Shown here piece after piece: positions 5,994 to 6,065 of a DNA stretch of 6,065 nucleotides; position 1 is the stretch's first letter, and the number at the start of each line of letters is the position of its first letter. A program made the translations under genes and the position numbers. This DNA is from CAUZEO01 sp963578625. Its GTDB lineage: Bacteria > Verrucomicrobiota > Kiritimatiellia > SLOV01. The stretch lies in the NCBI GenBank assembly GCA_963578625.1, contig CAUZEO010000326.1, positions 1 to 6,065 on the forward strand, given 5' to 3'. Under the pieces are notes generated by a model, which worked only from the letters and a program-made list of their open reading frames with translations, ran no database searches and had not been told where the DNA came from.

Positions 5994-6065
5994 ATGAGGA
6001 TGCGTCGAATTATTGGGGATCCTGGTGCAGCGTATCATTGTTTGTCTCGTGTGGTGGACCGTCAG
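5994..6065 (+). CDS. REP-associated tyrosine transposase / IS200-like (Y1_Tnp) transposase, N-terminal fragment cut by the window edge
   Basis: Twenty-four codons are visible, with no stop before the right edge. The peptide contains MRRI, then AAYHCLSRVVDRQ, which matches the conserved YHxxSR opening of Y1/RAYT transposases (for example the YHVTSRGN type). The Arg/Met-rich start and the SRVVDR variant resemble proteins I associate with Verrucomicrobiota and Planctomycetota. The HUH motif and the catalytic Tyr lie beyond the window, so it cannot be said whether the gene is intact. RAYTs are single-copy or low-copy proteins that handle REP palindromes; IS200/IS605 transposases move insertion sequences. 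The gene diverges from the DUF4838 gene with a 118-nt gap. Confidence 0.7.
   Translation, partial: MRMRRIIGDPGAAYHCLSRVVDRQ

Noticed and set aside
1..6065. CRISPR arrays, tRNA or rRNA genes, riboswitches.
   Set aside because: No spaced direct repeats, cloverleaf-like stretches or rRNA-like conserved segments were seen; nearly all of the window is protein-coding, with gaps of 118 nt or less.

Overview
The window looks like a chromosomal segment from a polysaccharide-degrading, Gram-negative bacterium, most likely of the Planctomycetota-Verrucomicrobiota-Chlamydiota superphylum (Verrucomicrobiota or a relative). This is inferred from the combination of an exported DUF4838 protein, a phytanoyl-CoA-dioxygenase-like oxygenase, a TIM-barrel sugar isomerase/epimerase and a RAYT-type transposase whose N-terminus resembles those seen in that group. 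Base composition is moderately GC-rich. No single gene fixes the species.

Layout, left to right. (a) 2-1078 (+): the 3' part of a multi-pass membrane protein, probably a GT-C/family-39-like glycosyltransferase, whose beginning lies outside the window. (b) 1079-1194: a 116-nt gap, open in the frame of the preceding gene. It contains a doubtful 33-codon small ORF whose stop overlaps the next start as ATGA. (c) 1195-2004 (+): sugar phosphate isomerase/epimerase. (d) 2005-2041: a short convergent gap with a G-rich motif and a GC-rich hairpin. (e) 2042-5875 (-): three genes on the minus strand, transcribed in the order DUF4838 protein (secreted, GH67-like N-terminus), PhyH-family dioxygenase, DapA/NanA-family lyase, with gaps of 79 and 89 nt. 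(f) 5876-5993: a divergent intergenic region with a hairpin and an imperfect G-rich inverted repeat. (g) 5994-6065 (+): the first 24 codons of a REP-associated/IS200-like transposase that runs off the right edge.

Reading of the whole: the four central genes fit a small carbohydrate-catabolic locus. The DUF4838 protein would act outside the cytoplasm on a glycan. The isomerase and the lyase would handle the released sugar or sugar acid in the cytoplasm. The 2-oxoglutarate/Fe(II)-type oxygenase could remove or add a substituent. This pathway is inferred from family membership and adjacency; no substrate can be read from the sequence. The most notable molecular features are a lyase that keeps its Schiff-base lysine but has no tyrosine at the usual catalytic position, an Asp in place of the usual Glu in one isomerase motif, and a G-rich motif repeated in the gaps at both ends of the minus-strand gene block. 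I see no rRNA, tRNA, CRISPR array or prophage gene here.
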